Below, in pieces: positions 14,382 to 22,307 of a DNA stretch of 64,000 nucleotides. Within the stretch, counting starts at the first letter, position 1, and each line of letters opens with the position of its first letter. Under the pieces are notes generated by a model that saw only the letters and a program-made list of their open reading frames with translations, searched no databases and was not told where the DNA came from. The stretch is from positions 1 through 64,000 of the forward strand of contig CANAPP010000010.1 in NCBI GenBank assembly GCA_947363565.1, read 5' to 3'. Origin of the DNA: an uncultured Lachnospiraceae bacterium (GTDB lineage: Bacteria > Bacillota > Clostridia > Lachnospirales > Lachnospiraceae). A program made the position numbers and the translations under genes.

Positions 14382-15293
14382 ATGAAATCTATCCAGAAAA
14401 TTGAATTCCATATCGGCACGAGGGAAGAACTGCTCCCGGGGTTTGCGGATGATTTTCCGTACATTGCATCCCGCGCGGAGCTTGATAAGTATGCCGGACG
14501 GTTCGTCCCGTGGCACTGGCACCGGACGGTGGAGCTTTTTTACATGGAGAGCGGGACATTAGAGTACTTTACGCCCAAAGGCAAATGGGTATTTCCAGCG
14601 GGCAGCGGCGGGATGTTAAACTCCAATGTCCTCCATATGACAAAGGTTTTGTCACAGAAGGAAGAGACTGTCCAGCTCCTCCACATCTTTGATGTGTCAT
14701 TTCTTGCGGGGGAGAGGGGCAGCAGGATTGCCCAGAAGTACATTGATCCCCTTGTGCAGGCCGCACAGATAGAGATGCTTCCGCTGTTTCCGGGGAATCC
14801 GGCACAGGAGGAGGTACTAAAGCTTATCCGGGAGGCTTTTCGGATTCCGGGAGAGGGGATCGGGTATGAGATGGAACTGCGGAATGCGCTGTCGAGGATC
14901 TGGCTTAGGCTTTTTCTTGGGGCAGAACCGATGCTTTCCGGAGCCGGGGAGGCGGATAAGAGCAGTGACAGGCTCAAGCGGATGATGGTCTACATCCACG
15001 AGCATTATCCGGAAAGGATTGCCGTGTCGGAGGTGGCGGCGGCAGCGTTTTTAAGCGAGCGGGAGTGTTTCCGGGTGTTTCGGGGGTGCCTGAACATGAC
15101 GCCTGTGGAATATATCAAGAGCTACCGTCTGCAGATGGCATGCCGGATGCTGGCGGGAGGGAGAGAGACGGTCACGGCTGTAAGCCATGCCTGCGGGTTG
15201 GGGAGCGGCAGTTATTTCGGAAAGGTCTTTCGGGAGTACGCCGGCTGTACGCCTACACAGTACCGGGCAAGATGGCAGGATTGTGACAGATAA
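14382..15293 (+). CDS. AraC family regulator with cupin sensor
   Basis: 303 aa. The N-terminal part (about residues 35-110) has a cupin-like strand pattern with PWHWHRTVELFYMESG, typical of AraC proteins that sense sugars or other small ligands. The C-terminal AraC domain (about 198-298) has both helix-turn-helix units; the second ends SYFGKVFREYAGCTPTQYR, the family signature. The ribosome site is weak (GGGGG before the ATG). No transporter or sugar operon is adjacent; the nearest downstream gene, a sugar O-acetyltransferase, is a candidate target. Confidence 0.88.
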   Translation: MKSIQKIEFHIGTREELLPGFADDFPYIASRAELDKYAGRFVPWHWHRTVELFYMESGTLEYFTPKGKWVFPAGSGGMLNSNVLHMTKVLSQKEETVQLLHIFDVSFLAGERGSRIAQKYIDPLVQAAQIEMLPLFPGNPAQEEVLKLIREAFRIPGEGIGYEMELRNALSRIWLRLFLGAEPMLSGAGEADKSSDRLKRMMVYIHEHYPERIAVSEVAAAAFLSERECFRVFRGCLNMTPVEYIKSYRLQMACRMLAGGRETVTAVSHACGLGSGSYFGKVFREYAGCTPTQYRARWQDCDR

Positions 15294-15408
15294 AGGCGGA
15301 AATTGTATAGATTTTTCTTGGAAAATGCATGATAATGACAGCATCATTTGAAAATGCCGGGAGCAGGACAGAGCTTGCCCCTGGCAGTATGCAGTCAGGA
15401 GGGATTGG

Positions 15409-15987
15409 ATGTATTACGAAGAAAAGGATTTTTTAGAGACGGCGGACAGCACGATTTTGGCGCAGATTGCCAAAGCCAGGAGGCTTACCAGAGAGTATTA
15501 TCTTGCGGATTATGAGGATGCCGGGAAGAGGGAGTCTATTTTGCGGGAGCTTTTTGGAAAGGTGGGGGAGAATGTGCTGGTCGATGCGCCGCTTTACTGT
15601 GACCACGGGGATAATATCTTTATCGGAGATAATGTGGTCATCGGCATGAACTGTACCTTTGTGGACAATCAGGAGATTCATATCGGCAATCAGGTGATGA
15701 TTGCGTCCAATGTGCAGATTTACACTGCATCCCACCCGGTGTTGCCGAAAGAGCGGCTTGTGCCGGACTGGAAGGAGCGGGGAACGACATTTTTCCGCAC
15801 CTATGCGCGGCCGGTGGTGATTCGGGATAATGCATGGATTGGCGGCGGATGCATCATCCTGCCGGGGGTGACCGTCGGGGAGAACAGCGTAGTGGGCGCG
15901 GGGAGCGTGGTGACCCGGGATGTGCCGGACAACTGTGTGGCGGCGGGGAATCCGTGCCGGGTGCTCCGTTCATTGGATGGGAGATAA
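15409..15987 (+). CDS. sugar O-acetyltransferase (maltose/galactoside acetyltransferase family)
   Basis: 192 aa, the normal length for LacA/Maa proteins. The N-terminal Mac domain is followed by a left-handed beta helix of hexapeptide repeats (about residues 55-185) and the catalytic-type histidine in YTASHPV. It transfers acetyl from acetyl-CoA to a sugar hydroxyl in the cytoplasm; the physiological acceptor is unknown. AGGAGGG precedes the ATG. It follows the AraC gene by 115 nt and may be its target. Confidence 0.9.
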   Translation: MYYEEKDFLETADSTILAQIAKARRLTREYYLADYEDAGKRESILRELFGKVGENVLVDAPLYCDHGDNIFIGDNVVIGMNCTFVDNQEIHIGNQVMIASNVQIYTASHPVLPKERLVPDWKERGTTFFRTYARPVVIRDNAWIGGGCIILPGVTVGENSVVGAGSVVTRDVPDNCVAAGNPCRVLRSLDGR

Positions 15988-16015
15988 TATTGAGAAAATA
16001 AAATACAGATAAATC

Positions 16016-16046
16016 TTGACTTTACCTTGTGCTTCAGGTCTATAAT
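16016..16046 (+). promoter_or_regulatory. long-spacer (19 bp) promoter of the second MATE gene
   Basis: TTGACT (16016-16021) and a perfect TATAAT (16041-16046) are 19 bp apart, as in MerR-activated promoters. The spacer has only a weak dyad (ACCT...AGGT, 16024-16039). No merR gene is adjacent, so any activator would act in trans. Confidence 0.65.
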
Positions 16047-16126
16047 ATACCTTGAAATGTTTTGGCGGCCTTTCGCTGGGTTCTTGCGGAAGGGCAGTGC
16101 CGAAACCGGAAGGGAATGATGGATTT

Positions 16127-17479
16127 ATGGAAAGAGATCTGACTTCCGGCAGTGTGTTTAAGAACATTGTGTCTTTCTCACTGCCGTATTTGCTGTCCTA
16201 TTTTCTGCAGACACTCTACGGGATGGCGGATTTGTTTATCATCGGCAGGTTCAACGGGGTGGACAGCATCACGGCAGTCTCCGTGGGCGGCCAGGTGATG
16301 CATATGCTGACGGTGATGATCGTAGGGCTTGCCATGGGTTCTACGGTGACTATCGCAAAGGCGGTGGGGGCGAGGCAGCAGGACCAAGTTTTGCGCGCCG
16401 TCGGGAATACGGTCACGCTGTTCATGGGCGTGTCGGCGGCGGCGACGGCGCTTTTACTTATCTTTGTAAATCCCGTGGTGTCGGTGATGTCCACGCCGAC
16501 GGAGGCGGTCTCGGAGACGGCGGCTTACCTGACCATCTGCTTTGTGGGGATTCCGTTTATCACGGCGTACAATATTATCAGCTCGGTATTTCGGGGGCTG
16601 GGCGATTCCAAAAGCCCCATGTACTTTATCGCGGTTGCCTGCGTGGTCAATATCGGGCTTGATTATTTGTTTATCGGCGTATTCCATATGGGGGCGGCGG
16701 GTGCTGCCCTTGGTACAGTGCTGTCTCAGACGGTGAGCGTTGCGGCTGCATTGACGATGATTTTCAAGCGGAAAATGGGGATCTCGCCGGGGCGGGAGGA
16801 TTTTCGGCCCCAGGCGGCGGCTATGGGACAGATTTTAAAGATCGGAATCCCTGTGGCGGTGCAGGACGGGTTTATCCAGATTGCCTTTATCGTCATTACG
16901 GTCATCGCCAACCGCAGGGGATTAAGCGACGCTGCCGCTGTGGGAATCGTGGAAAAGTTTATCGGGGTGGTGTTTTTGATCCCTTCTACCATGCTGTCGA
17001 CGGTGTCTGCCCTCTGCGCCCAGAATATCGGAGCCGGAAAGCACGACCGGGCGGCGTCTGTCCTGCGCTATGCGGTCTGTATTACCGTCGGGTTCGGGTT
17101 TATCGTTTCGGTCGTGATCCAGTTTGCCGGGGGGATTATCGTTTCGCTGTTTACCGGGGATGCGGAAGTGATCCTGCTTGGAGACCAGTATCTTCGATCT
17201 TATATCTGGGACTGCATGATCGCAGGGGTGCATTTTAGTTTCAGCGGGTATTTCTGCGCTTATGGGCTGTCGGGGATTTCCTTTTTACATAACGCACTGT
17301 CCATCGTGTGCGTCCGCGTGCCCGGCGCCTACTTAGCCTCCCAGTGGTTCCAGGAAAACCTCTACCCTATGGGGCTTGCCGCGCCGGGAGGGTCGCTATT
17401 GTCAGTGGTTGTGTGCGTGATCGCGTTTTGGTGGATGGGGAAACAAGGAAAAATGGGGCAGAAAAGGATTCAGCGTTAA
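16127..17479 (+). CDS. MATE family efflux transporter (second copy)
   Basis: 450 aa from the ATG at 16127; the frame is open further upstream, but AAGGGA lies near and the alignment to MATE N-termini begins here (GSVFKNIVSFSLPYLLSYFLQTLYGMADLF region). It is polytopic with two MatE halves. It exports drugs or metabolites using an ion gradient. It is not closely similar to the MATE protein at 11932-13263. The last about 10 codons run over DNA that in another frame begins a RelB/DinJ-like remnant, so the natural C-terminus may have been replaced by a deletion or insertion. Confidence 0.88.
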   Translation: MERDLTSGSVFKNIVSFSLPYLLSYFLQTLYGMADLFIIGRFNGVDSITAVSVGGQVMHMLTVMIVGLAMGSTVTIAKAVGARQQDQVLRAVGNTVTLFMGVSAAATALLLIFVNPVVSVMSTPTEAVSETAAYLTICFVGIPFITAYNIISSVFRGLGDSKSPMYFIAVACVVNIGLDYLFIGVFHMGAAGAALGTVLSQTVSVAAALTMIFKRKMGISPGREDFRPQAAAMGQILKIGIPVAVQDGFIQIAFIVITVIANRRGLSDAAAVGIVEKFIGVVFLIPSTMLSTVSALCAQNIGAGKHDRAASVLRYAVCITVGFGFIVSVVIQFAGGIIVSLFTGDAEVILLGDQYLRSYIWDCMIAGVHFSFSGYFCAYGLSGISFLHNALSIVCVRVPGAYLASQWFQENLYPMGLAAPGGSLLSVVVCVIAFWWMGKQGKMGQKRIQR

Positions 17480-17691
17480 AACAAGAGGCAGAGGCATTAT
17501 TTAATGATCTTGGGTTAAATATGTCCGATGCAATCACGATGCTCCTTTGCTGTGCGGTCAATCACGACGGTATTCCTTTTGAGATAAAGCGTCCGCCCTA
17601 CAATGCACAGACCAGGGCGGCGCTCAGTGAATACGAGGAGGGATATAAAACTGAACTGCTCTTGTTTCGCACAGGAACACACTTTGTTTAA
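17461..17691 (+). pseudogene. RelB/DinJ-type antitoxin remnant
   Basis: The frame reads KDSALKQEAEALFNDLGL then NMSDAITMLL and GIPFEIKRP, the core of the RelB/DinJ ribbon-helix-helix antitoxin family. The N-terminal strand that should start the protein is missing: upstream the same frame runs inside the MATE coding region without a ribosome site. The C-terminal tail also departs from the family after YNAQTRAALSEYEE. No RelE/YafQ toxin follows. This is probably a truncated antitoxin left by recombination. Confidence 0.65.
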
Positions 17692-17862
17692 ACCATCCCA
17701 ATATTTTTAAAAATTCGTACCATAGTCTAATAAAAAGTGCTATAATAACCATAAGATATCCCAATATCATTCTGAGTCAAAATACATAAAATGTGCCGGT
17801 CCATCCCACATACCATTCCCATGTATTTTGGCTCCAATCACATTTTTCAGGAGGTACAAAGT

Positions 17863-19101
17863 ATGATCATTTGTGCAAGCCATCTCATGACAGGCGACGG
17901 CAAGACTGTCCTTGAGGGTCAGGCTGTTTTGACAGGAGCAGACGGAAAGATTAAGAAGATTGCCCCGAAGGCGGAGCTTACCGCCCAGTTTCCGGAAGAG
18001 GAGGTAAAGGATTACGGCGATGCGACGATACTGCCGGGGCTTTGTGATATGCATGCCCATTTGGGGTATTATTATTCCCAGCCCGACAGCTTTAACTACG
18101 GGCCGCAGCTTATCATGCTCTATGCGCTCCAGCACGCCCAGGCTGCTTTTGAGCGGGGCATTACGTCGGTGCGGGATATGTGCTCTGCCCGGGGTGTCTG
18201 TAAGAACTTAAAGCTGGCGGCGGAGAAAGGCTTTGTGGTCGTGCCGAAGATTACCCATACGGATGCCGGAATGTGCATGACCGGCGGACATGCGTGGGAT
18301 GAGGTTGCGGAAGTAGACGGGCCGTGGGAGATCCGCAAGGAAATCCGCAGGCAGGTGCGCGATGGCGCGGACTGGGTGAAGATTCTCACGACGCACCGCT
18401 CTCATATCCCGGAGTTTACCCAGGAGGAGCTTGACGCGGCGGTTGACGAGTGCCACAGGAGAGGCATCAAGTGTGGCGTCCACGCGGGGACGAACCCGGG
18501 CATCCAGATGTGCATTAACGCAGGATTTGACACCATCGAACATGCAACCTTTATGACGGTTGACCACGCAAAGCAGATGGCGGAGAAAGGGATTGCCTGG
18601 ACGCCGACCATTATGGCGTATACGCTGCTGTATGACATTTGCAGGGAGAAAATGGAAAACCATGCGGGCGCGCCGGTAAATGACCCGGTGATGCAGAAGG
18701 AGATTAACGATTACCAGTATTTTGAGCCGGCGTACAAGGCGTACCGGGATAATTTCAAGGCGTTTTACGATACGGGCGTGACGGTCATCGCCGGAACGGA
18801 CATGGTGATGTACCAGTCGCCGTTCCTTCCGCTGCCGAGGGAGCTTGAATATATGGTGGAGTACGGCATCACTCCGGTACAGGCGATTCAGACGGCTACC
18901 TCCAACCCGGCGAAAGTGCTTGGCGTTGAGGGGGAAAGAGGACTGATAAAAGAAGGGCTTGACGCGGACATCCTCGTTGTGGGCGGGGATCTGAGCCGGG
19001 ATATCAAGTGCTTAAATGACGTAAAGCTGGTGACCATGGACGGAAAGCGGGTGTTTGAGAACGGAATCCGGTATGTGGGGACCGGGAATATGTTTATGTA
19101 A
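17863..19101 (+). CDS. amidohydrolase (imidazolonepropionase-like/Xaa-Pro dipeptidase-like)
   Basis: 412 aa from ATG 17863, set by AGGAGG 8 nt upstream. The metal-dependent hydrolase barrel shows H-x-H in CDMHAHLG (H64, H66), further ligand-type histidines in GVHAG and DTIEHATF, and the catalytic aspartate in IAGTDMVMY. The C-terminal strand returns to the small beta-sandwich domain. Members cleave cyclic amides or dipeptides; this subgroup is often annotated as amidohydrolase without a proven substrate. A strong terminator follows. Preceding DNA holds an antitoxin remnant and an AT-rich spacer with two ATCCCAATAT copies. Confidence 0.85.
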   Translation: MIICASHLMTGDGKTVLEGQAVLTGADGKIKKIAPKAELTAQFPEEEVKDYGDATILPGLCDMHAHLGYYYSQPDSFNYGPQLIMLYALQHAQAAFERGITSVRDMCSARGVCKNLKLAAEKGFVVVPKITHTDAGMCMTGGHAWDEVAEVDGPWEIRKEIRRQVRDGADWVKILTTHRSHIPEFTQEELDAAVDECHRRGIKCGVHAGTNPGIQMCINAGFDTIEHATFMTVDHAKQMAEKGIAWTPTIMAYTLLYDICREKMENHAGAPVNDPVMQKEINDYQYFEPAYKAYRDNFKAFYDTGVTVIAGTDMVMYQSPFLPLPRELEYMVEYGITPVQAIQTATSNPAKVLGVEGERGLIKEGLDADILVVGGDLSRDIKCLNDVKLVTMDGKRVFENGIRYVGTGNMFM

Positions 19102-19150
19102 AAGTATGCCTGTTTGAGGATTGTCCGTTGAGGGCGAGAAGAGAAGATAA

Positions 19151-19195
19151 AAAAGTCTCCGGAGCGCAGAAGTTCTCCGGAGACTTTTATTTTTC
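19151..19195 (+). terminator. intrinsic terminator of the amidohydrolase gene
   Basis: A 14-bp perfect stem (19151-19164 with 19175-19188, core GTCTCCGGAG) is followed by TATTTTT. The A-rich 5' side would allow weak function on the reverse strand too. Confidence 0.9.
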
Positions 19196-19237
19196 GCAAG
19201 CAATAGTAGTGATTCGGGGTGATTTTAAATCCCAAGC

Positions 19238-19266
19238 TTGGCATCGGCTTTAAGATAGATTATAAT
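19238..19266 (+). promoter_or_regulatory. sigma-A promoter of the lyxose isomerase operon
   Basis: TTGGCA (19238-19243), 17 nt, TATAAT (19261-19266). Transcription from here can run through the isomerase, GNAT and GH5 genes, which are spaced by 17 and 13 nt. Confidence 0.8.
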
Positions 19267-19312
19267 TGCTTTATACAGTGAAATTTTTAAGAAAAAGAAG
19301 GAGATGACCCCA

Positions 19313-19993
19313 ATGAAACGTTCAAAAATCAACGCAGAGATTAAGCATATGGAAGAGATGGTAAAAAAACACGGCTTTGAGCTCCCGCCCTTTTGCAAAT
19401 GGACGGCTAAAGACTGGGAGAGTAAGGGCGCGGAGTACGACGAAATCCGGGATAATATGCTTGGATGGGATATCACGGATTATGGCTTGGGAAGATTTGA
19501 CGAGGAGGGATTTTCCCTTATCACCATTCGGAACGGAAACCTTAAGATGGATAAATATACGAAGACATACGCAGAAAAGCTCCTTCTGGTGAAGGAAGGA
19601 CAGACGGCGCCCATGCATTTTCATTGGAAAAAGATGGAGGACATCATCAACAGAGGTGGCGGCAACGTGCTGATCACGGTCTACAATTCCACGAAAGACG
19701 GCGGGTTTGCCGATACGGACGTGACGGTGAACTGTGACGGGAGGGAGTTTACCGTGCCGGCGGGTACGAAAGTTAAGCTGACGCCGGGGGAGAGCATCAC
19801 CATATATCCGTATCTGTACCATGATTTCCATGTGGAAGAAGGCAGCGGCGACGTGCTTTTAGGGGAAGTGTCCATGTGCAACGACGACGAGCATGACAAC
19901 CGTTTCTATGAGCCCATCGGACGGTTCCCGGAGATAGAGGAGGACGAAGAGCCGTACCGGCTGCTCTGCAATGAATATCCGAGGGCGGAGTAA
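19313..19993 (+). CDS. D-lyxose/D-mannose isomerase-type cupin enzyme
   Basis: 226 aa. The ATG at 19313 is preferred over 19304 because AAGGAG directly abuts the earlier ATG. The cupin core has metal-ligand residues in MHFHWKKMEDII (two His and a Glu) and a later His in YLYHDFHVEEG. This matches the D-lyxose isomerase family (EcSI/YdaE-like), which interconverts aldose and ketose such as D-lyxose/D-xylulose or D-mannose/D-fructose. The gene opens a short operon with a GNAT enzyme and a secreted GH5 glycanase, hinting at a carbohydrate role. Exact sugar is inferred from the family only. Confidence 0.82.
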   Translation: MKRSKINAEIKHMEEMVKKHGFELPPFCKWTAKDWESKGAEYDEIRDNMLGWDITDYGLGRFDEEGFSLITIRNGNLKMDKYTKTYAEKLLLVKEGQTAPMHFHWKKMEDIINRGGGNVLITVYNSTKDGGFADTDVTVNCDGREFTVPAGTKVKLTPGESITIYPYLYHDFHVEEGSGDVLLGEVSMCNDDEHDNRFYEPIGRFPEIEEDEEPYRLLCNEYPRAE

Positions 19994-20010
19994 CAGGGAA
20001 AGGAGAAAGC

Positions 20011-20493
20011 ATGGTTTATCGGAAAGCGTCTGTGGAAGACCTGGAATTTTTGACGGAGACGAGGGTCGAAGTGCTCCGGGCGGCGAACCGGCTGTCCGGG
20101 GATGCGGACATGAGCGTGGTCAGGGAGCAGTCGCACCGTTACTATCAAAGGGCATTATGTGACGGTACACACACGGCGTACCTGGCCTTTGACGGAGAAC
20201 ATTTCGCAGGGGCGGGCGGTGTCAGCTATTTCCAGGTTATGCCTACATATCACAATCCCAGTGGGAATAAGGCGTATATTATGAATATGTATACAAGGCC
20301 GGAGTACCGGAGGAGAGGAATCGCATACCATATGCTGGAGCTGCTTGTGGGGGATGCGAAGGGCAGAGGGATTACCGCCATTTCTTTGGAGGCGACAAAG
20401 ATGGGGCGGCCGCTGTATGAGAGGTACGGCTTTACGCAGATGCGTGATGAGATGGAACTTGGGGAAAAAGCGCAAGCTGACAGAAAACAGTGA
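20011..20493 (+). CDS. GNAT family N-acetyltransferase
   Basis: 160 aa. The acetyl-CoA binding motif is RPEYRRRGIAYHMLELLV (Q/R-x-x-G-x-A type) at about residues 96-113, and the terminal strand-helix-strand is AISLEATKMGRPLYERYGF. AAAGGAGA lies before the ATG. The acceptor (small molecule, antibiotic or protein) is unknown. It sits between the isomerase and the GH5 lipoprotein with tight spacing, so co-transcription is likely. Confidence 0.87.
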   Translation: MVYRKASVEDLEFLTETRVEVLRAANRLSGDADMSVVREQSHRYYQRALCDGTHTAYLAFDGEHFAGAGGVSYFQVMPTYHNPSGNKAYIMNMYTRPEYRRRGIAYHMLELLVGDAKGRGITAISLEATKMGRPLYERYGFTQMRDEMELGEKAQADRKQ

Positions 20494-20506
20494 GTTGGTG
20501 AGAAAG

Positions 20507-22204
20507 ATGAAAAAATACGGGAAAAAATCAATTTCGGCGGTTATCTGCCTGTTCTTACTTGGCGCCCTTTGCCTTTCTGCCTGCGGGAAATCTGAGGGGC
20601 AGGAGCAGAGCGGAAGTTTTGCGGAAGGGGCAGATGGAGGTTTAGGCGGCCAGTCCGGGGATGACGGCTCTTCGGACGAGGAGATGCCGGATGGCGGAAC
20701 TTCGGGCGGTGATGCCTTAAAGGAAGATGCGGGTACAGGCACAGGTGAAAACACGGGCATAGGCGGGAGCGCAGGAAACACCGCGGAAGAAAGTGTAGCC
20801 GCCCCGTCTGTCTGTGGAAAGCTTTCGGTCAAGGGGCATCAGCTTACAGACAGCAGCGGAAATGCCGTGCAGCTAAGGGGCATCAGCACCCACGGCCTTG
20901 CATGGTTTCCGCAGTATGTCAATGAAGAGCTTTTCCGGGAGCTTAGGAGGGAGTGGAAAGCCAATGTCATCCGCCTTGCCATGTACACGGCGGAGTCAGG
21001 AGGGTACTGCACGGACGGCGATAAGGAGAGCCTAAAGGAGCTAGTGAAAAAGGGCGTGGAGTACGCGGCTGCCCAGGATCTTTACGTCATCGTTGACTGG
21101 CACATTTTATCGGACAATAATCCGAACCAGTACAAAGAAGAGGCGCTTTCCTTTTTTGGGGAGATGTCGAAGGCGCTGGCGGGGTACGAAAATGTACTCT
21201 ACGAAATCTGTAATGAGCCAAACGGCGGCACTTCCTGGGGTGAGATTAAAGCTTACGCGGAGGAAGTCATTCCGGTCATCCGCGCCAATGCGCCGGAGGC
21301 TATAATCCTGGTAGGAACGCCGGAGTGGTCTCAGCAGGTGGAGAAGGCGGCGGCAGACCCTATCGCCGGATACGGCAATATCATGTACACGCTGCATTTT
21401 TATGCGGCGACCCATACAGGCGCGCTGCGAAATACGATGGCGGAGGCCCTCGAGGCAGGACTTCCGGTATTTGTGTCGGAGTACGGCATCTGCGACGCCA
21501 GCGGGAACGGCGGGATTGACAAGGTGCAGGCCAAGGCGTGGGTGCAGCTTATGGACCAGTACAAGGTAAGCTATGTGGCGTGGAATCTGTCTAATAAGGA
21601 AGAGACCTCGGCGGTTATCCGCAGCGGGGTAGGAAAAGTGTCGGGCTTTACGGAGGATGACTTAAGCGACACCGGGCGGTGGCTTAAGAGTGTCCTCCAA
21701 AGAAATGCGGGACAGACGGGAATGCGCGTACCGCAGGATGCCGATAGAAACGGCAGCACCGGAACTGATATGGGCGATGTGCAGGGAATTTCCGGCGGGA
21801 AACTTAAGAGCAGCGAAGACAAGAGCGGCAGTCCGGCAAAAAACTCAGGGGAAATTCACGAAAACAGCGCAGGAACGGTAGTCTGCTCGGGAAAGAGCGG
21901 CGGATTGGAGTTTACAGCCGCATTGTCCGGCGGCTGGGAGTCCGGCGGCAGGAAATTTTACCAGTATACCGTGACCATAAAGAACGGCTCCCGGCAGGCA
22001 TGTGGGAGCTGGTCGCTGGATGTGGCGTTTAGCGAGGACATTGCGCTGTCCGACGGATGGAACGGGAAGTATTCCGTGTCAGGCGATACGCTGCGTATTT
22101 CGTCGGAGGATTATAACGGGCAGCTCGCGGCGGGCGGCAGCACCGGCGATGTGGGCTTTATCGTCAGCAGTGAAAACGGGGCAGTGATTCAGGCAATCCG
22201 CTGA
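20507..22204 (+). CDS. GH5 endoglucanase-like lipoprotein with C-terminal CBM2-like domain
   Basis: 565 aa. A lipoprotein signal with lipobox LSAC (C26) is followed by a Gly/Ser/Asp/Glu-rich linker (27-100). The GH5 barrel spans about 105-395: DWHI (H199), acid/base NEPNG (E237), LHFY (H297) and nucleophile VSEYG (E325). A second linker leads to a beta-sandwich (about 462-565) with the spacing of family 2 carbohydrate-binding modules. The enzyme would sit on the outer face of the membrane and cut beta-1,4-glucan or a related glycan. The start at 20507 is 13 nt after the GNAT stop. The frame extends upstream through the GNAT gene but only from there does a signal peptide begin. Confidence 0.88.
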   Translation: MKKYGKKSISAVICLFLLGALCLSACGKSEGQEQSGSFAEGADGGLGGQSGDDGSSDEEMPDGGTSGGDALKEDAGTGTGENTGIGGSAGNTAEESVAAPSVCGKLSVKGHQLTDSSGNAVQLRGISTHGLAWFPQYVNEELFRELRREWKANVIRLAMYTAESGGYCTDGDKESLKELVKKGVEYAAAQDLYVIVDWHILSDNNPNQYKEEALSFFGEMSKALAGYENVLYEICNEPNGGTSWGEIKAYAEEVIPVIRANAPEAIILVGTPEWSQQVEKAAADPIAGYGNIMYTLHFYAATHTGALRNTMAEALEAGLPVFVSEYGICDASGNGGIDKVQAKAWVQLMDQYKVSYVAWNLSNKEETSAVIRSGVGKVSGFTEDDLSDTGRWLKSVLQRNAGQTGMRVPQDADRNGSTGTDMGDVQGISGGKLKSSEDKSGSPAKNSGEIHENSAGTVVCSGKSGGLEFTAALSGGWESGGRKFYQYTVTIKNGSRQACGSWSLDVAFSEDIALSDGWNGKYSVSGDTLRISSEDYNGQLAAGGSTGDVGFIVSSENGAVIQAIR

Positions 22205-22243
22205 AAAATTGATTGCAAGTAAAATAGTATGCAGAGGAATTCG

Positions 22244-22280
22244 AAAAAAGGGCGGCTCTAAGTCATCCTCAGAGCTGCCC
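22244..22280 (-). terminator. intrinsic terminator of the aminopeptidase gene
   Basis: On the reverse strand GGGCAGCTCT pairs with AGAGCCGCCC (22280-22271 with 22259-22250, one G-U) and is followed by TTTTTT (22249-22244). It lies between converging genes and probably serves both. Confidence 0.85.
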
Positions 22281-22307
22281 TGTATGTATGACAATTAAAT
22301 CTGACAA

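Noticed and set aside
17308-17460. Upstream half of the frame containing the DinJ-like remnant
   Set aside because: It lies wholly within the MATE coding region in another frame and shows no antitoxin similarity or ribosome site.
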